From Pseudomonas sp. GL-B-19 (GTDB lineage Bacteria > Pseudomonadota > Gammaproteobacteria > Pseudomonadales > Pseudomonadaceae): a DNA stretch of 64,000 nt. Below the pieces are notes generated by a model. The model saw only the letters and a program-made list of their open reading frames with translations. It searched no databases and was not told the DNA's origin. Of the stretch, positions 17,251 to 25,662 are shown piece after piece (position 1 is the stretch's first letter; the number at the start of each line of letters is the position of its first letter). Location of the stretch: positions 1-64,000 of the forward strand of contig NZ_JAHBDK010000042.1 of the NCBI RefSeq assembly GCF_019956415.1, in the 5' to 3' direction. Made by a program: the position numbers and the translations under genes.

Positions 17251-18744
17251 CTAGTTTGTGGTTGGCCGGTATTGAAGCGCCTCGGCCAAGTGCTCGCGAG
17301 TGATAGCGTCGACTTGTTCAAGGTCCGCCAAAGTGCGTGCGACTTTGAGCAGTCGATGGGCCGCTCGTAGCGACAAGGTCAACCGCTCACACGCCGTTTC
17401 CAGCCAGGTCTCGTCGGTTGTGGATAACTTGCAGTGTTTGCGCAGGCCCGGCAGATCAAGGAAAGCGTTCGCGCAGCCCTGGCGTTTTTGTTGTCGCTCT
17501 CGTGCGTCGGCAACCAGTACTGCGGCGGTAGCGGTGTCGTCACCGGGTTTCAGAGCAGGATTCAACGCCGTGGCTTCCCGAGCGACGGTCAGGTGCAGGT
17601 CGATTCGATCCAGTAACGGCCCCGACAGTTTGTTGCGGTAACGCTGGACCATGTCCGGCGTACAACTGCATTTGCCGCTGGGTTCGCCAAGATATCCACA
17701 GGGGCACGGGTTCATCGCGGCCACTAATTGAAAGCGGGCCGGAAACCTGACGCGATCCTTGGCGCGGGAAATCACGATGTGGCCGGATTCCAGCGGTTCC
17801 CTCAAAACCTCCAGCACCTTGCGATCGAATTCCGGGAGTTCATCGAGGAATAGAACGCCGTGATGGGCGAGGGTGATTTCGCCAGGTTGCGGTTTCGAAC
17901 CGCCGCCTACCAATGCCGGGCCGGATGCCGAGTGATGAGGCTGGCGGAACGGTCGTTGCGGCCAATGACTCAGCGGCGCGCAACAGGCGACCGATTGAAT
18001 CGCCGCCACCTCCAGTGCTTCGCTTTCCGCCAGCGGCGGCAACAGCCCTGGCAAACGGCTGGCCAGCAGTGTTTTTCCGGTACCGGGCGGACCGCTGAAC
18101 AACAGGTTATGAGCGCCCGCTGCCGCAATCAGCAAGGCGCGTTTGGCCGAGAGCTGGCCCTGGACTTCATTCAAGTCGGGATAGGGTTTGCTGGCGTACA
18201 GCAGGCCATTCGACACGTAAGGTTCGATGGGCGTGTGACCGTTGAAGTGCGCCACCGCTTGCAGCAGATGATCTACTGCAATCACCTTCAAGCCCGAGGC
18301 CAGGCACGCTTCCTCGGCATTTGCGCGCGGCACCATCAGCGACCGTCCAGCCTTGCGCGCTGCCAGTGCTGCCGGCAATACACCCCGAACTGCCCTCACC
18401 GCGCCTGAAAGCGCCAACTCCCCAAGGCATTCCACATCGTCCAGCGTCAACGTCGGCACCTGCACGCTGGCGGATAGAATCCCCAAGGCAATCGCCAGAT
18501 CAAACCGGCCACCGTCCTTCGGCAAATCCGCAGGGGCGAGATTCAGCGTGATGCGCCGCGCCGGGAATTGCAGCCCCGAATTGATGATCGCGCTGCGCAC
18601 CCGATCCTTGCTTTCCTTCACCGCCGCCTCCGGCAAACCGACCATGGTCAGCGAGGGCAAACCGTTGGCCAAGTGGACTTCAACGGTGACGGCAGGCGCA
18701 TCCACGCCAATCTGGGCGCGGCTGTGGACGATGGAGAGGGACAT
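17251..18744 (-). CDS. yifB: YifB/ComM family Mg-chelatase-like AAA+ ATPase
   Basis: The 497-residue protein has an N-terminal ChlI/Lon-S5-like domain (EVHLANGLPSLTMVGLPE, residues ~20-170). The AAA+ module carries Walker A GPPGTGKT near 220 and Walker B VLFLDELPEF near 298. A Cys cluster (CPCGYLGEPSGKCSC) follows, and the C-terminus is the Mg-chelatase lid with RAAHRLLKVARTLADL. The length is normal for the family. The homologue ComM is a hexameric helicase that drives branch migration during natural transformation in Vibrio. In Pseudomonas this gene normally lies next to ubiK, but here the two are separated by an 11.5-kb island. Confidence 0.95.
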   Translation of the reverse strand: MSLSIVHSRAQIGVDAPAVTVEVHLANGLPSLTMVGLPEAAVKESKDRVRSAIINSGLQFPARRITLNLAPADLPKDGGRFDLAIALGILSASVQVPTLTLDDVECLGELALSGAVRAVRGVLPAALAARKAGRSLMVPRANAEEACLASGLKVIAVDHLLQAVAHFNGHTPIEPYVSNGLLYASKPYPDLNEVQGQLSAKRALLIAAAGAHNLLFSGPPGTGKTLLASRLPGLLPPLAESEALEVAAIQSVACCAPLSHWPQRPFRQPHHSASGPALVGGGSKPQPGEITLAHHGVLFLDELPEFDRKVLEVLREPLESGHIVISRAKDRVRFPARFQLVAAMNPCPCGYLGEPSGKCSCTPDMVQRYRNKLSGPLLDRIDLHLTVAREATALNPALKPGDDTATAAVLVADARERQQKRQGCANAFLDLPGLRKHCKLSTTDETWLETACERLTLSLRAAHRLLKVARTLADLEQVDAITREHLAEALQYRPTTN

Positions 18745-19044
18745 GGTCGTTCCTTGAGCTGTACGGGGGCCGCTTCCTGCGGATTTTTGAAGGGTAGTCG
18801 TGGAGTCTGGCCGGAGAGGAGGGAAACCTTCGCAAGATATTGCTGGTTCGCATGATATGTAGCAGCTGGCGCAGCCTTCGGCAGCTGCATAGGTTGCGTC
18901 GGGGCTGGTATTGGCTGCATAGACATTAGTATTTGTAGGACTGAGCCGAGAAGCATCAAGGACGTCGGCTAAAGCACACGGACGCTCTTGTGCGCTAGAG
19001 GGCGCTGCTTATGCTCACAGCAGATCAAGCCCTCAGGAGGGGAA
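18745..19044. other. Left island boundary, no gene seen
   Basis: This 300-base gap between yifB and the broken higA shows no convincing gene. It should hold the yifB promoter near 18760-18800, and it has one REP-like stretch (listed separately). Several short frames are interrupted by stops. A HigB-type toxin would be expected just before higA but could not be recognised. Confidence 0.5.
18860..18889. repeat. REP-like palindrome
   Basis: The stretch TAGCAGCTGGCGCAGCC followed by TTCGGCAGCTGC resembles the TGTAGCAGCTGGCG class of Pseudomonas REP elements and can fold on itself. It is degenerate, so the call is tentative. Confidence 0.35.
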
Positions 19045-19283
19045 ATGCATACAAATGGAATGCGGCCGATTCATCCCGGCGAAATCCTTGAAAAGGAGTT
19101 TCTTGAGCCGTTGGGTATTACGGTGGCTGTGAAATGCGTGAGTTGGTGGCGCAGAGCGTAGGCGTCAGCCTTGATCTGGCCAAGAAGCTTTCCATTCACC
19201 TGAACACCACGCCCGAATTCTGGCTGAATCTGCAATCAAACCACGATGTGCAGATCGCCGAAACTGACCGGATGCCCCGTTAG
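19045..19283 (+). pseudogene. Broken HigA-type antitoxin gene
   Basis: An AGGAGG precedes an ATG opening MHTNGMRPIHPGEILEKEF and LEPLGITV, the standard start of HigA/VapI-type HTH antitoxins. The frame then shifts and stops after a few unrelated residues. About 45 bases later another frame reads SLDLAKKLSIHLNTTPEFW and LNLQSNHDVQIAE, the standard end of the same family (helix, then PEFWLNLQ). The central DNA-recognition helix is missing. This is therefore a deleted or frameshifted remnant of about 80 codons. No intact HigB toxin lies beside it. It marks the yifB-side edge of the accessory island. Confidence 0.8.
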
Positions 19284-19402
19284 TGGCTCAAACCACGGCG
19301 CGGGCCGAGCCCCGGGGAACCTCGGCAAGGGCTACACATTACCCGCGCGTATATCTCGAAACTCCCTTCCCGAAGCTGTCAGATGAAATGCAGGGCGACT
19401 TT

Positions 19403-20596
19403 TCAGGCGCCCACTGTTTCGACGCGCGTATGCCCTCGGGCAAAGCGGGTCGCCGATGTCTGCAGCAACAGAGTGACGGTCAATGTGACCAGCAGGAAAG
19501 GAAGCAGCCAGGCGTTCTCGATCATTGCCAATTGCAGGCTGAGGATCAACAGCAGCACCGGCGTGGCCAAGGCATTCGCCCGGCTGACATACGCGCCCAC
19601 CGCGGCCTCGCTATAGCGGCAGGCGATGGCGACACGGATATGCACCCGCGCACCGCCGAAAGCCATACCGAGAATCAACAGGCTCAGTGCTTTCAGTATC
19701 AAAGTGTCTGGCATCAGCAACCACATAGACGTGGAAATCACCGCAAGCGCGATCAGGGCTGAGAGATAAGCCAACAGGTTACGACCGGTATTGGCAATGA
19801 TGACCAGTACCCCGATCAGCGCCATGCCCATGCCGAACACCGCATCGAGCACACCAAGTTCAAACAGCGCCCAGCCGTGGCTCGACACATAGACGGGCAG
19901 CATAAAGTTGAACGCCCCGAGGATTGGCCAGATCAGTACCATCGGCACAAACAACGTCAGCGGAAGCCTGGCTGGAGCGGCTGCTTCGCCAGCCTCCTGC
20001 GCCAGCACCGGTAGACTGTCGCGCGTGTAACAGATGGCTGCAACCAACAAGAAGCCGGCGCACAGCAGAATTGAAAAACCCATACCGGTCAGAATCGGCA
20101 TCAGGCCCGCCGCGAGCAAAGGGCCAATCATCAGGGCTGCCTGGCTGGTGGCAGTGGTTGCACCGCTGATCCGGCGCACCTTCGTTTCATCCATGCCACG
20201 TTGAATCTGGGTGAACCACATATCCAGACTGGCCTCGAGCGCCATGATCATCAGCCAGACAAACAGATTGGTGATCAGCAGGCCGATCGTGAAGTCTCTG
20301 GACACTCCCGATACCAGGGCGAGGCCGGTCAGGCACATCAGAAACCAGCTGCTCATCTGGCGACCGTTCATTCGGCTCGACAGGCGCTTGATCATCACGG
20401 GCGTGACAAAGGCCGGTATGAACGAGCAGAAAATGGCCAGCGCCAACGGCAGGTAATCGCCTTCGTTCTGATTGAGGATGGTCCACGTCAACGAGACCAG
20501 CAGCGCGCCGGAAAACAGTCGATAAACCGTCGAGCAGACCAGGAACATGGCCAGCTCTTTTGAAGTGCTTTTCATCATGACTTGTCGTTCATTCAT
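19403..20596 (-). CDS. MFS transporter, last gene of the ATP-grasp cluster
   Basis: This protein has about 397 residues with some 11-12 hydrophobic helices (for example LAMFLVCSTVYRLFSGALLV, LALAIFCSFIPAFVTPVMI, AALMIGPLLAAGLMPILTG). The ATG at 20596 (MNERQVMMKSTS) is preferred because AAGGA lies 9 bases before it. A longer frame from a GTG at 20662 has no ribosome site. The protein belongs to the major facilitator superfamily and probably exports a small molecule. It ends a nine-gene minus-strand run and follows the PLP-enzyme gene by 112 bases. Substrate inferred only from context: the product, or a toxic intermediate, of the neighbouring enzymes. It shows little resemblance to the second MFS gene (28229-29491). 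Confidence 0.85.
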   Translation of the reverse strand: MNERQVMMKSTSKELAMFLVCSTVYRLFSGALLVSLTWTILNQNEGDYLPLALAIFCSFIPAFVTPVMIKRLSSRMNGRQMSSWFLMCLTGLALVSGVSRDFTIGLLITNLFVWLMIMALEASLDMWFTQIQRGMDETKVRRISGATTATSQAALMIGPLLAAGLMPILTGMGFSILLCAGFLLVAAICYTRDSLPVLAQEAGEAAAPARLPLTLFVPMVLIWPILGAFNFMLPVYVSSHGWALFELGVLDAVFGMGMALIGVLVIIANTGRNLLAYLSALIALAVISTSMWLLMPDTLILKALSLLILGMAFGGARVHIRVAIACRYSEAAVGAYVSRANALATPVLLLILSLQLAMIENAWLLPFLLVTLTVTLLLQTSATRFARGHTRVETVGA

Positions 20597-20708
20597 GTAA
20601 TCGATCCTTGCCCTTGAGTACGCGGCGATTCTTGATTGAATGGCTGACGCCAGCGATTGCACTAGCGTTGTGCAAGTGCATGAGGCTGACGTCGACCAGG
20701 ACTGGGCG

Positions 20709-22058
20709 TCAGACCAGAGTGCGCATCACTCTGAGGGTCCTGTCGATGTCTTGCGGCGTGTTGATGATCCCGGCCGAGAACCGCACCGTCGAATGGCGGT
20801 AGGGCGTGGCACTGGCGATGATCTTCTGCGCCTTCAGCTTGGCCACCACCTCTTTAGGGTCCCGGCCTTTTACATCACAGCAGACGATTCCCGCGGAAAA
20901 CTGCGCAGACTGGGGCGTGTGCAGGTGCACACCGGGCAGCTTCGACAATCCTTCCTTCAGCTGTCCATTGAGTTCAGCGACGCGGTCAGCAATGCGCTTG
21001 CGGCCGATCTGCTTGATGAACTCGAATGCCTCGATCACGCCCCACTGGTTTTCGAACGCCAGGAATCCTCCGGGACTGACCCAGGCAGCCTGTGTATCTC
21101 CCTGAGGATCGCGCTGTTGTCGCCACGCATTAGCGGGCTCGGCTGCCATGATGGTAGGAATGGTCGGCATGATCTGTGCCCATTGACCTTCACGAGCCCA
21201 GACCAGGCCCGTACCGTGCGGGCCAAGGATCCACTTGTGCGTCCCTGCGCAGAAAAAGTCGCAACCCAGGCTGGCAATCTGCGCCTCGGAACAACCGAAG
21301 CCGTGTACGCCGTCGATCACATAGATGATTCTGTCTGCCTCGGCGCGATCCTGATTGACTCGCGCCACGAGTGCCCCGATCTCCTTCAGCGGTAAACGCA
21401 CGCCGGTACCCGAATGCACCCAGGTCATTGCGAGGATCCGGGTCGAGGGCCTGATGGCTGCTTCAATTCGGCCGACGATTGCGTCAACACTGACATCCTC
21501 GGGCCGTTCGTAAAGGTCAATCCGTCTCACGCTCCCGCCCCATTTGACGACAGCCAGGCGCATGGCCTCGTCGTGGGTGTACCACTCGTGGTTTGTCGTC
21601 AGGATTTCCTGGTCTGGTGCCAGTTTGAGACCGTTGTAGACCAGCGCCAGGCCCTGCGTGGTACTGGTTGTCAGTGCGATGTCCTCAGCCCGTCCACCGG
21701 TATAGTCTGCCGCCGTTGCGCAGACCTTGCGCCAAACCATGTCCTCGGGTCTGGCGAACATATTGTCCTCCAGGTAGGTATAGGGGTTTTCATCGAATGC
21801 CTGCCGGTGGCGGGCCATCGCGTCGCGCACGGGCTTGGGGTTGGAGGCCAGAAAGAAGTTGGAAATGTGTACGAACTCTGGCGACAGCTTGAACTGCGCC
21901 CGCACGGACGCCCAGTCGTTGGGGTCCAGCGCTGCTACCAAATCATCCTGAACAGGTTTGTTACCCACCTGTGCACCCGCCACGCCTGCGATCATGCTGC
22001 CTCCAACCAGGGTCGCGCCAACAGCCGCACCCACGAATTCACGTCTTCCCAGACTCAT
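20709..22058 (-). CDS. Tat-exported class V PLP-dependent enzyme
   Basis: The protein has 449 residues. The start ATG at 22058 has GGGAG upstream and gives LGRREFVGAAVGATLVGG, a twin-arginine signal (RR-x-F) with a hydrophobic core ending GVAGAQ. An open frame continues upstream, but it lies inside the EamA gene and lacks a ribosome site. The mature domain has class V aminotransferase features: TTSTTQGLALVYNG, MTWVHSGTGVRLPLKEIGAL, YVIDGVHGFG, and the PLP-Lys motif CAGTHKWILGPHGTG with Lys near 273. The family includes isopenicillin-N-epimerase-like and cysteine-desulfurase-like enzymes. A Tat signal on this fold recalls PvdN, the periplasmic PLP enzyme that edits pyoverdine. By analogy it may finish the cluster product in the periplasm (inference). 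Confidence 0.88.
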   Translation of the reverse strand: MSLGRREFVGAAVGATLVGGSMIAGVAGAQVGNKPVQDDLVAALDPNDWASVRAQFKLSPEFVHISNFFLASNPKPVRDAMARHRQAFDENPYTYLEDNMFARPEDMVWRKVCATAADYTGGRAEDIALTTSTTQGLALVYNGLKLAPDQEILTTNHEWYTHDEAMRLAVVKWGGSVRRIDLYERPEDVSVDAIVGRIEAAIRPSTRILAMTWVHSGTGVRLPLKEIGALVARVNQDRAEADRIIYVIDGVHGFGCSEAQIASLGCDFFCAGTHKWILGPHGTGLVWAREGQWAQIMPTIPTIMAAEPANAWRQQRDPQGDTQAAWVSPGGFLAFENQWGVIEAFEFIKQIGRKRIADRVAELNGQLKEGLSKLPGVHLHTPQSAQFSAGIVCCDVKGRDPKEVVAKLKAQKIIASATPYRHSTVRFSAGIINTPQDIDRTLRVMRTLV

Positions 22059-22075
22059 ACCAACTCCCTGTCGAT

Positions 22076-22972
22076 TCATATTGAAGTGCGCGCAGGACGC
22101 GCGAACATAGCATTGAAAATGCGCTGTCCATAGAGGCCGACGGCCAGGCCGAGCACGATCAGAACCACCGCCAGTACTTTGCTCGGCGGCACACTTTCGT
22201 TGAATACGAAAACAGAACCGAGCATGCCGAAGATCGGCACCAACAACGACAGTGGCGCTACCGTCGAAACCGGATAGGTCTTGAGCAGCGAGTTCCATAT
22301 CCAGTAGGCGAACAGGGTATTGGGGTAGACCTGAAACAGAATCGACAGCACGGCGGTCGTGTCGACCTGATTGACGAACGTGGTATAGCCGGCGCTGCCG
22401 TTCACCGCGTAGTCGAGGGCGAACAACGGAATCGGCGCGAAGGCGCTGGACCAGACCAGAAAACCAAAGACATCCTTGGTGCTGGCCTTCTTGTTGATGA
22501 TATTGGCTACGCTCCATGAGGCCGCGCCAACCAGTACCAGAAGCACGCCAGGCAGGCTGACCGAGCCATCGCTGATCATGATGATGCACAAGAGCCCGCC
22601 GAATGCGATCAACATGCCCAGCACCTGAAAGCGGGTCAGCGCCTCCTTGAATACCCACCCGCCCAGCAGGATGGTGAAGAACGCGCTGAACTGCAGCACC
22701 AGCGAGGCGATGCCTGCCGAGAGTCCGGCCTTGATGCCCAGGTTTACTATGCCCCACAGTCCGATGCCGAACACCAGTCCGTATCCGATGATGTAGCGCC
22801 ACGGCACATCGGGCTTGCGGATGAAGAAGATCGCCGGTAACGCACAGAGACTGAAGCGGATGCCCGCCAGGATGAACGGATCTACGGTGGCCAGTCCCAG
22901 TTTGATCACTGAGAAATTGACACCCCAGATTGCCGTGATCAGTACAGCCAACACTACGTGCAGTGGTTTCAT
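22076..22972 (-). CDS. EamA/DMT family transporter
   Basis: The 298-residue protein has ten hydrophobic segments in two five-helix repeats, starting MKPLHVVLAVLITAIWGVNF (the typical EamA opening, WG-NF). Repeat 1 includes PAIFFIRKP and repeat 2 ends ILFQVYPNTLFAYWIWNSLL and VSTVAPLSLLVPIFGMLG. The length is normal for the family. EamA proteins export amino acids and related metabolites such as O-acetylserine and cysteine. It lies 17 bases before the PLP-enzyme gene and 31 bases after an ATP-grasp gene, so it belongs to the operon. It may move an amino-acid-like substrate or product across the inner membrane, where the Tat enzyme works. Confidence 0.9.
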   Translation of the reverse strand: MKPLHVVLAVLITAIWGVNFSVIKLGLATVDPFILAGIRFSLCALPAIFFIRKPDVPWRYIIGYGLVFGIGLWGIVNLGIKAGLSAGIASLVLQFSAFFTILLGGWVFKEALTRFQVLGMLIAFGGLLCIIMISDGSVSLPGVLLVLVGAASWSVANIINKKASTKDVFGFLVWSSAFAPIPLFALDYAVNGSAGYTTFVNQVDTTAVLSILFQVYPNTLFAYWIWNSLLKTYPVSTVAPLSLLVPIFGMLGSVFVFNESVPPSKVLAVVLIVLGLAVGLYGQRIFNAMFARPARTSI

Positions 22973-23003
22973 TGATGAGTCGCCTTGATAAGGGTGGGCA
23001 ATG

Positions 23004-24233
23004 TCACGCTACGGAAGTCAGGTTTTCGGCGAGGCTCACTCGGGAAAACAGCGCTTGCATCCAGGCCTGGGTCTGTTGCGGGTCTGCTGTCTTGACGATG
23101 CCTGCCAGCGGTGCCTCGAAGGCCGAATAAGTCACGTGCCCCGGCAGGAGCGCGCCCGGTTGCAGTTCGTTCCACTGCACGACGAATGGGTTTTCACGCA
23201 GTTCGTCTGCGCCGTGCAGTCCTTGATAGATCCGCTCGGGGTGAGTGTGCCCAGGGAATACAAACCAGCCGAAGCCCAGGTTTGGCTGCTGCTTGGTCAG
23301 ATGCGCGATGTCCAGTTCGCCCTCAATGTGGATGCGCAACTCCAGCGACGGCATGTGGATGCCGGTGGCCAACTCATAGGTCGCTACCACATCGGCGCCA
23401 CCCACCCGGTTACCCACCTCAAGGAACACCGGTTCGTCACCCTCCATGATGGCTTCCAGATGGAACGCGCCATTGCGGATCTGCACCGCTTCCAGCGCAG
23501 CGCTGACCCATACCTGCATCTGCGCGGTGGTCTCCAGGTGCCAGGAGCCCAGAGGATGGCCGCGCTCCATGTAGTCCAGGCACGTACCTACATATTGGCT
23601 GGAAAGCATGGTGAGGATCCGGCCGTTCTGTACCAGGCCGTCGAAATGGCGGATGGGACCACTGATGTATTCTTCGACCTGAAAATCTTCGATGCACAAG
23701 GACAGGTCGCTGATCTTGCGACTGATCTCATCAAAGGTTCGAGCCGGCTGCTGGTGAATGCTGACATCCATGCTCGATGCGCCACTGTGTGGCTTGAGCA
23801 CGGTGGCCCCGTGCCACGGTACCCGGCCCTGAAGTGCCAGGTAGCGATCAAGCGACATGAAGCTTGGTACTCGCAGCTGTCGGGCCTGAACCGCCGCTTT
23901 CATGTCCAGCTTGTTGCGCGCCAGGTTCACCATCTCCAGCGAAGCACCTTCGACATTCAGCGCTTCGCGCAGGCGCGCAGCGTCGAGCAATTCGTACTCG
24001 GACATCGAGATGATCCGGTCAAAGCGTTGTGGAAACTGTGCCAGCCACTGCAGCGCTTCATCGTAGGCGCTGGCCGACCCCGGCCGGACTACGCTGTTGC
24101 AGCGCAGTCCTGGCGGCAGCGTATCGATCGCCGATTGTTTTCCCAAGTACGTGACATCGTGCAGTTCATGGTCGATGCCACGGTGATACTCGATGCGCGG
24201 GTAGGGCACCCGATGAAGGATGAGAATTTTCAT
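23004..24233 (-). CDS. ATP-grasp ligase (third in the operon)
   Basis: The protein has about 409 residues, starting at MKILILHRVPYPRIEYH. An earlier frame extension lacks a ribosome site. ATP-grasp motifs run in order: ATVLKPHSGASSMDV (nucleotide loop, ~150), CIEDFQVEEYISGPI (~195) and AFHLEAIMEGDEPVFLEVGNR with VGG (metal-binding acidic pair and Asn, ~275-300). The closest general family is the L-amino-acid ligase/carnosine-synthase type, which activates a carboxylate as an acyl phosphate and joins it to an amine. It follows the second ATP-grasp gene by 31 bases. It is clearly diverged from its two neighbours, so three different couplings, or one coupling plus modified steps, are possible. 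Confidence 0.87.
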   Translation of the reverse strand: MKILILHRVPYPRIEYHRGIDHELHDVTYLGKQSAIDTLPPGLRCNSVVRPGSASAYDEALQWLAQFPQRFDRIISMSEYELLDAARLREALNVEGASLEMVNLARNKLDMKAAVQARQLRVPSFMSLDRYLALQGRVPWHGATVLKPHSGASSMDVSIHQQPARTFDEISRKISDLSLCIEDFQVEEYISGPIRHFDGLVQNGRILTMLSSQYVGTCLDYMERGHPLGSWHLETTAQMQVWVSAALEAVQIRNGAFHLEAIMEGDEPVFLEVGNRVGGADVVATYELATGIHMPSLELRIHIEGELDIAHLTKQQPNLGFGWFVFPGHTHPERIYQGLHGADELRENPFVVQWNELQPGALLPGHVTYSAFEAPLAGIVKTADPQQTQAWMQALFSRVSLAENLTSVA

Positions 24234-24264
24234 GAAAATGGTCTCGAAGCGTAAAAGATAGGGG

Positions 24265-25605
24265 TCAGGACGCAACCTTGAACAGACGCTCGGACGCCAG
24301 GCTGCGGTCCAGTACGACCAGCCACTGCTCGCGCAGCACCTTCACCAGATCGCGGATGTCGACGCTCGGGTCATGCAGCGCGACGCATGCGTGGGCCACG
24401 AAGTCGCTGTTGTCTCGGGGGATTGCATGGATCAGCCGTGACTCGCTAGCGATCCACGCGCACTCGATGAGGGCGATATTTTCCTTCGTCAGGATCAACG
24501 CCCGCGCCGCCAGGGCCAGCGCGTGGTGGACCAGTGCCTGTATATCGCCCAGCTCGGCCACGTCGATCGTCACATCGCGAGGCACACCGAACATCACCGT
24601 CGCGGCGCTGCAGGTGGCGGCTGGCAGCACATCCGGCACTTGCCCGGCAAAGACCGAGTCAACCCAGGCCGCATACAGGTCAAGACCATGAACGGCTTGC
24701 GCCAGCGTCCAGATCTTCATGCCGCCGGGACGACGGTTCGGCTCGATCACTGCAGTCTTGTAGCCGGTATCGCTGAGCTTGATTTCGTTGTGAAACGGAC
24801 CGATGCGCTGGCCGACCAGTCGATTGACGTGCTCGCCCGCCACTCGAATGGCACGTTGCTCTTCCTCGCTCAGGCGGGCAGGCAGGATCTGCGCCACTTC
24901 CACGGGGTAGCGCCCGGTAGCGCTGACTTTCTCCGTGACGAACCACAGACTCCCCAGCCCGTCATAGGAGTATTCGCGAGTGAACGTGATGAAAGCCTCT
25001 GCCAGCACGCCCTTGTCAAGATAAGGCGCCACTTCCGAAAAGGCCTGCTCACAGTCACCTCCCGGCGCTACCATCACCACGCCGCGGTTGTTGCCTTCGC
25101 AAGCGGGTTTGATCACGAAACCGCGCTCCTGGCGGACGGCAAAATTGCGCACATCGTTCAAACAATCGATCCGCACGAAGTCCGGCAACATCACCCCCTG
25201 CTGGTTCAGCAGGGGACGGATGCGATTTTCGGCGATGCGGTACACCAGTTTGTCAAACGCTCCAAGCGCAAGTTCTGCCTCGTCCACTGGCAGCCCGAGC
25301 CGTTCAAGCAGCGCTGCACCGCTGGCCACCGCGTTGTCGGAAAAGACCATTCCAGCTGTGATCCTGGCAGCGTCATCGCCCAGCTGTCTCAGTGCATGAC
25401 TGATGAAATCAGGATCCAGCGGATCGGCATCGATCACTCTGTCGCTGATGTCCTTGTCATGGTCCTGGGGGTTGGCCCTGACCAGCCAGGTCTGCGCACC
25501 CCACTGTTTGCGCGCATAGTCGCGCATGTGCAGGACATCGCCGATCCGGCTCAGGTTGTAGTCCACAATTAGCAATACAGGCGCTCGCAGCGGCATGTTC
25601 GTCAT
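24265..25605 (-). CDS. ATP-grasp ligase (second in the operon)
   Basis: The protein has about 446 residues. The start is uncertain: ATGs at 25623, 25605 and 25596 are in frame. I prefer 25605 or 25596 because GGATGAGG lies just before them. Motifs: GFVIKPACEGNNRGVVMV (nucleotide loop, ~150), KGVLAEAFITFTREYSYDG (~195) and FHNEIKLSDTGYKTAVIEPN followed by RRPGG (metal site, ~280-300). The Asn-Arg-Arg-Pro-Gly-Gly end matches the ATP-grasp carboxylate-amine ligase type. The C-terminal third (DVTIDVAELGDIQALV) is typical of the lid or C-domain. It lies 31 bases before the next ATP-grasp gene and about 60 bases after the first. The substrate is unknown. Confidence 0.87.
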   Translation of the reverse strand: MTNMPLRAPVLLIVDYNLSRIGDVLHMRDYARKQWGAQTWLVRANPQDHDKDISDRVIDADPLDPDFISHALRQLGDDAARITAGMVFSDNAVASGAALLERLGLPVDEAELALGAFDKLVYRIAENRIRPLLNQQGVMLPDFVRIDCLNDVRNFAVRQERGFVIKPACEGNNRGVVMVAPGGDCEQAFSEVAPYLDKGVLAEAFITFTREYSYDGLGSLWFVTEKVSATGRYPVEVAQILPARLSEEEQRAIRVAGEHVNRLVGQRIGPFHNEIKLSDTGYKTAVIEPNRRPGGMKIWTLAQAVHGLDLYAAWVDSVFAGQVPDVLPAATCSAATVMFGVPRDVTIDVAELGDIQALVHHALALAARALILTKENIALIECAWIASESRLIHAIPRDNSDFVAHACVALHDPSVDIRDLVKVLREQWLVVLDRSLASERLFKVAS

Positions 25606-25662
25606 CCTCATCCGGGGGGGCATGGACAGCAGTGATGTTCCAGGCGATTGCTCGCCGATTTT

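Noticed and set aside
22059..22802. N-terminal extension of the PLP enzyme frame up to 22802
   Set aside because: It overlaps the real EamA gene on the same strand in another frame and has no ribosome site. The Tat signal and GGGAG favour the start at 22058.
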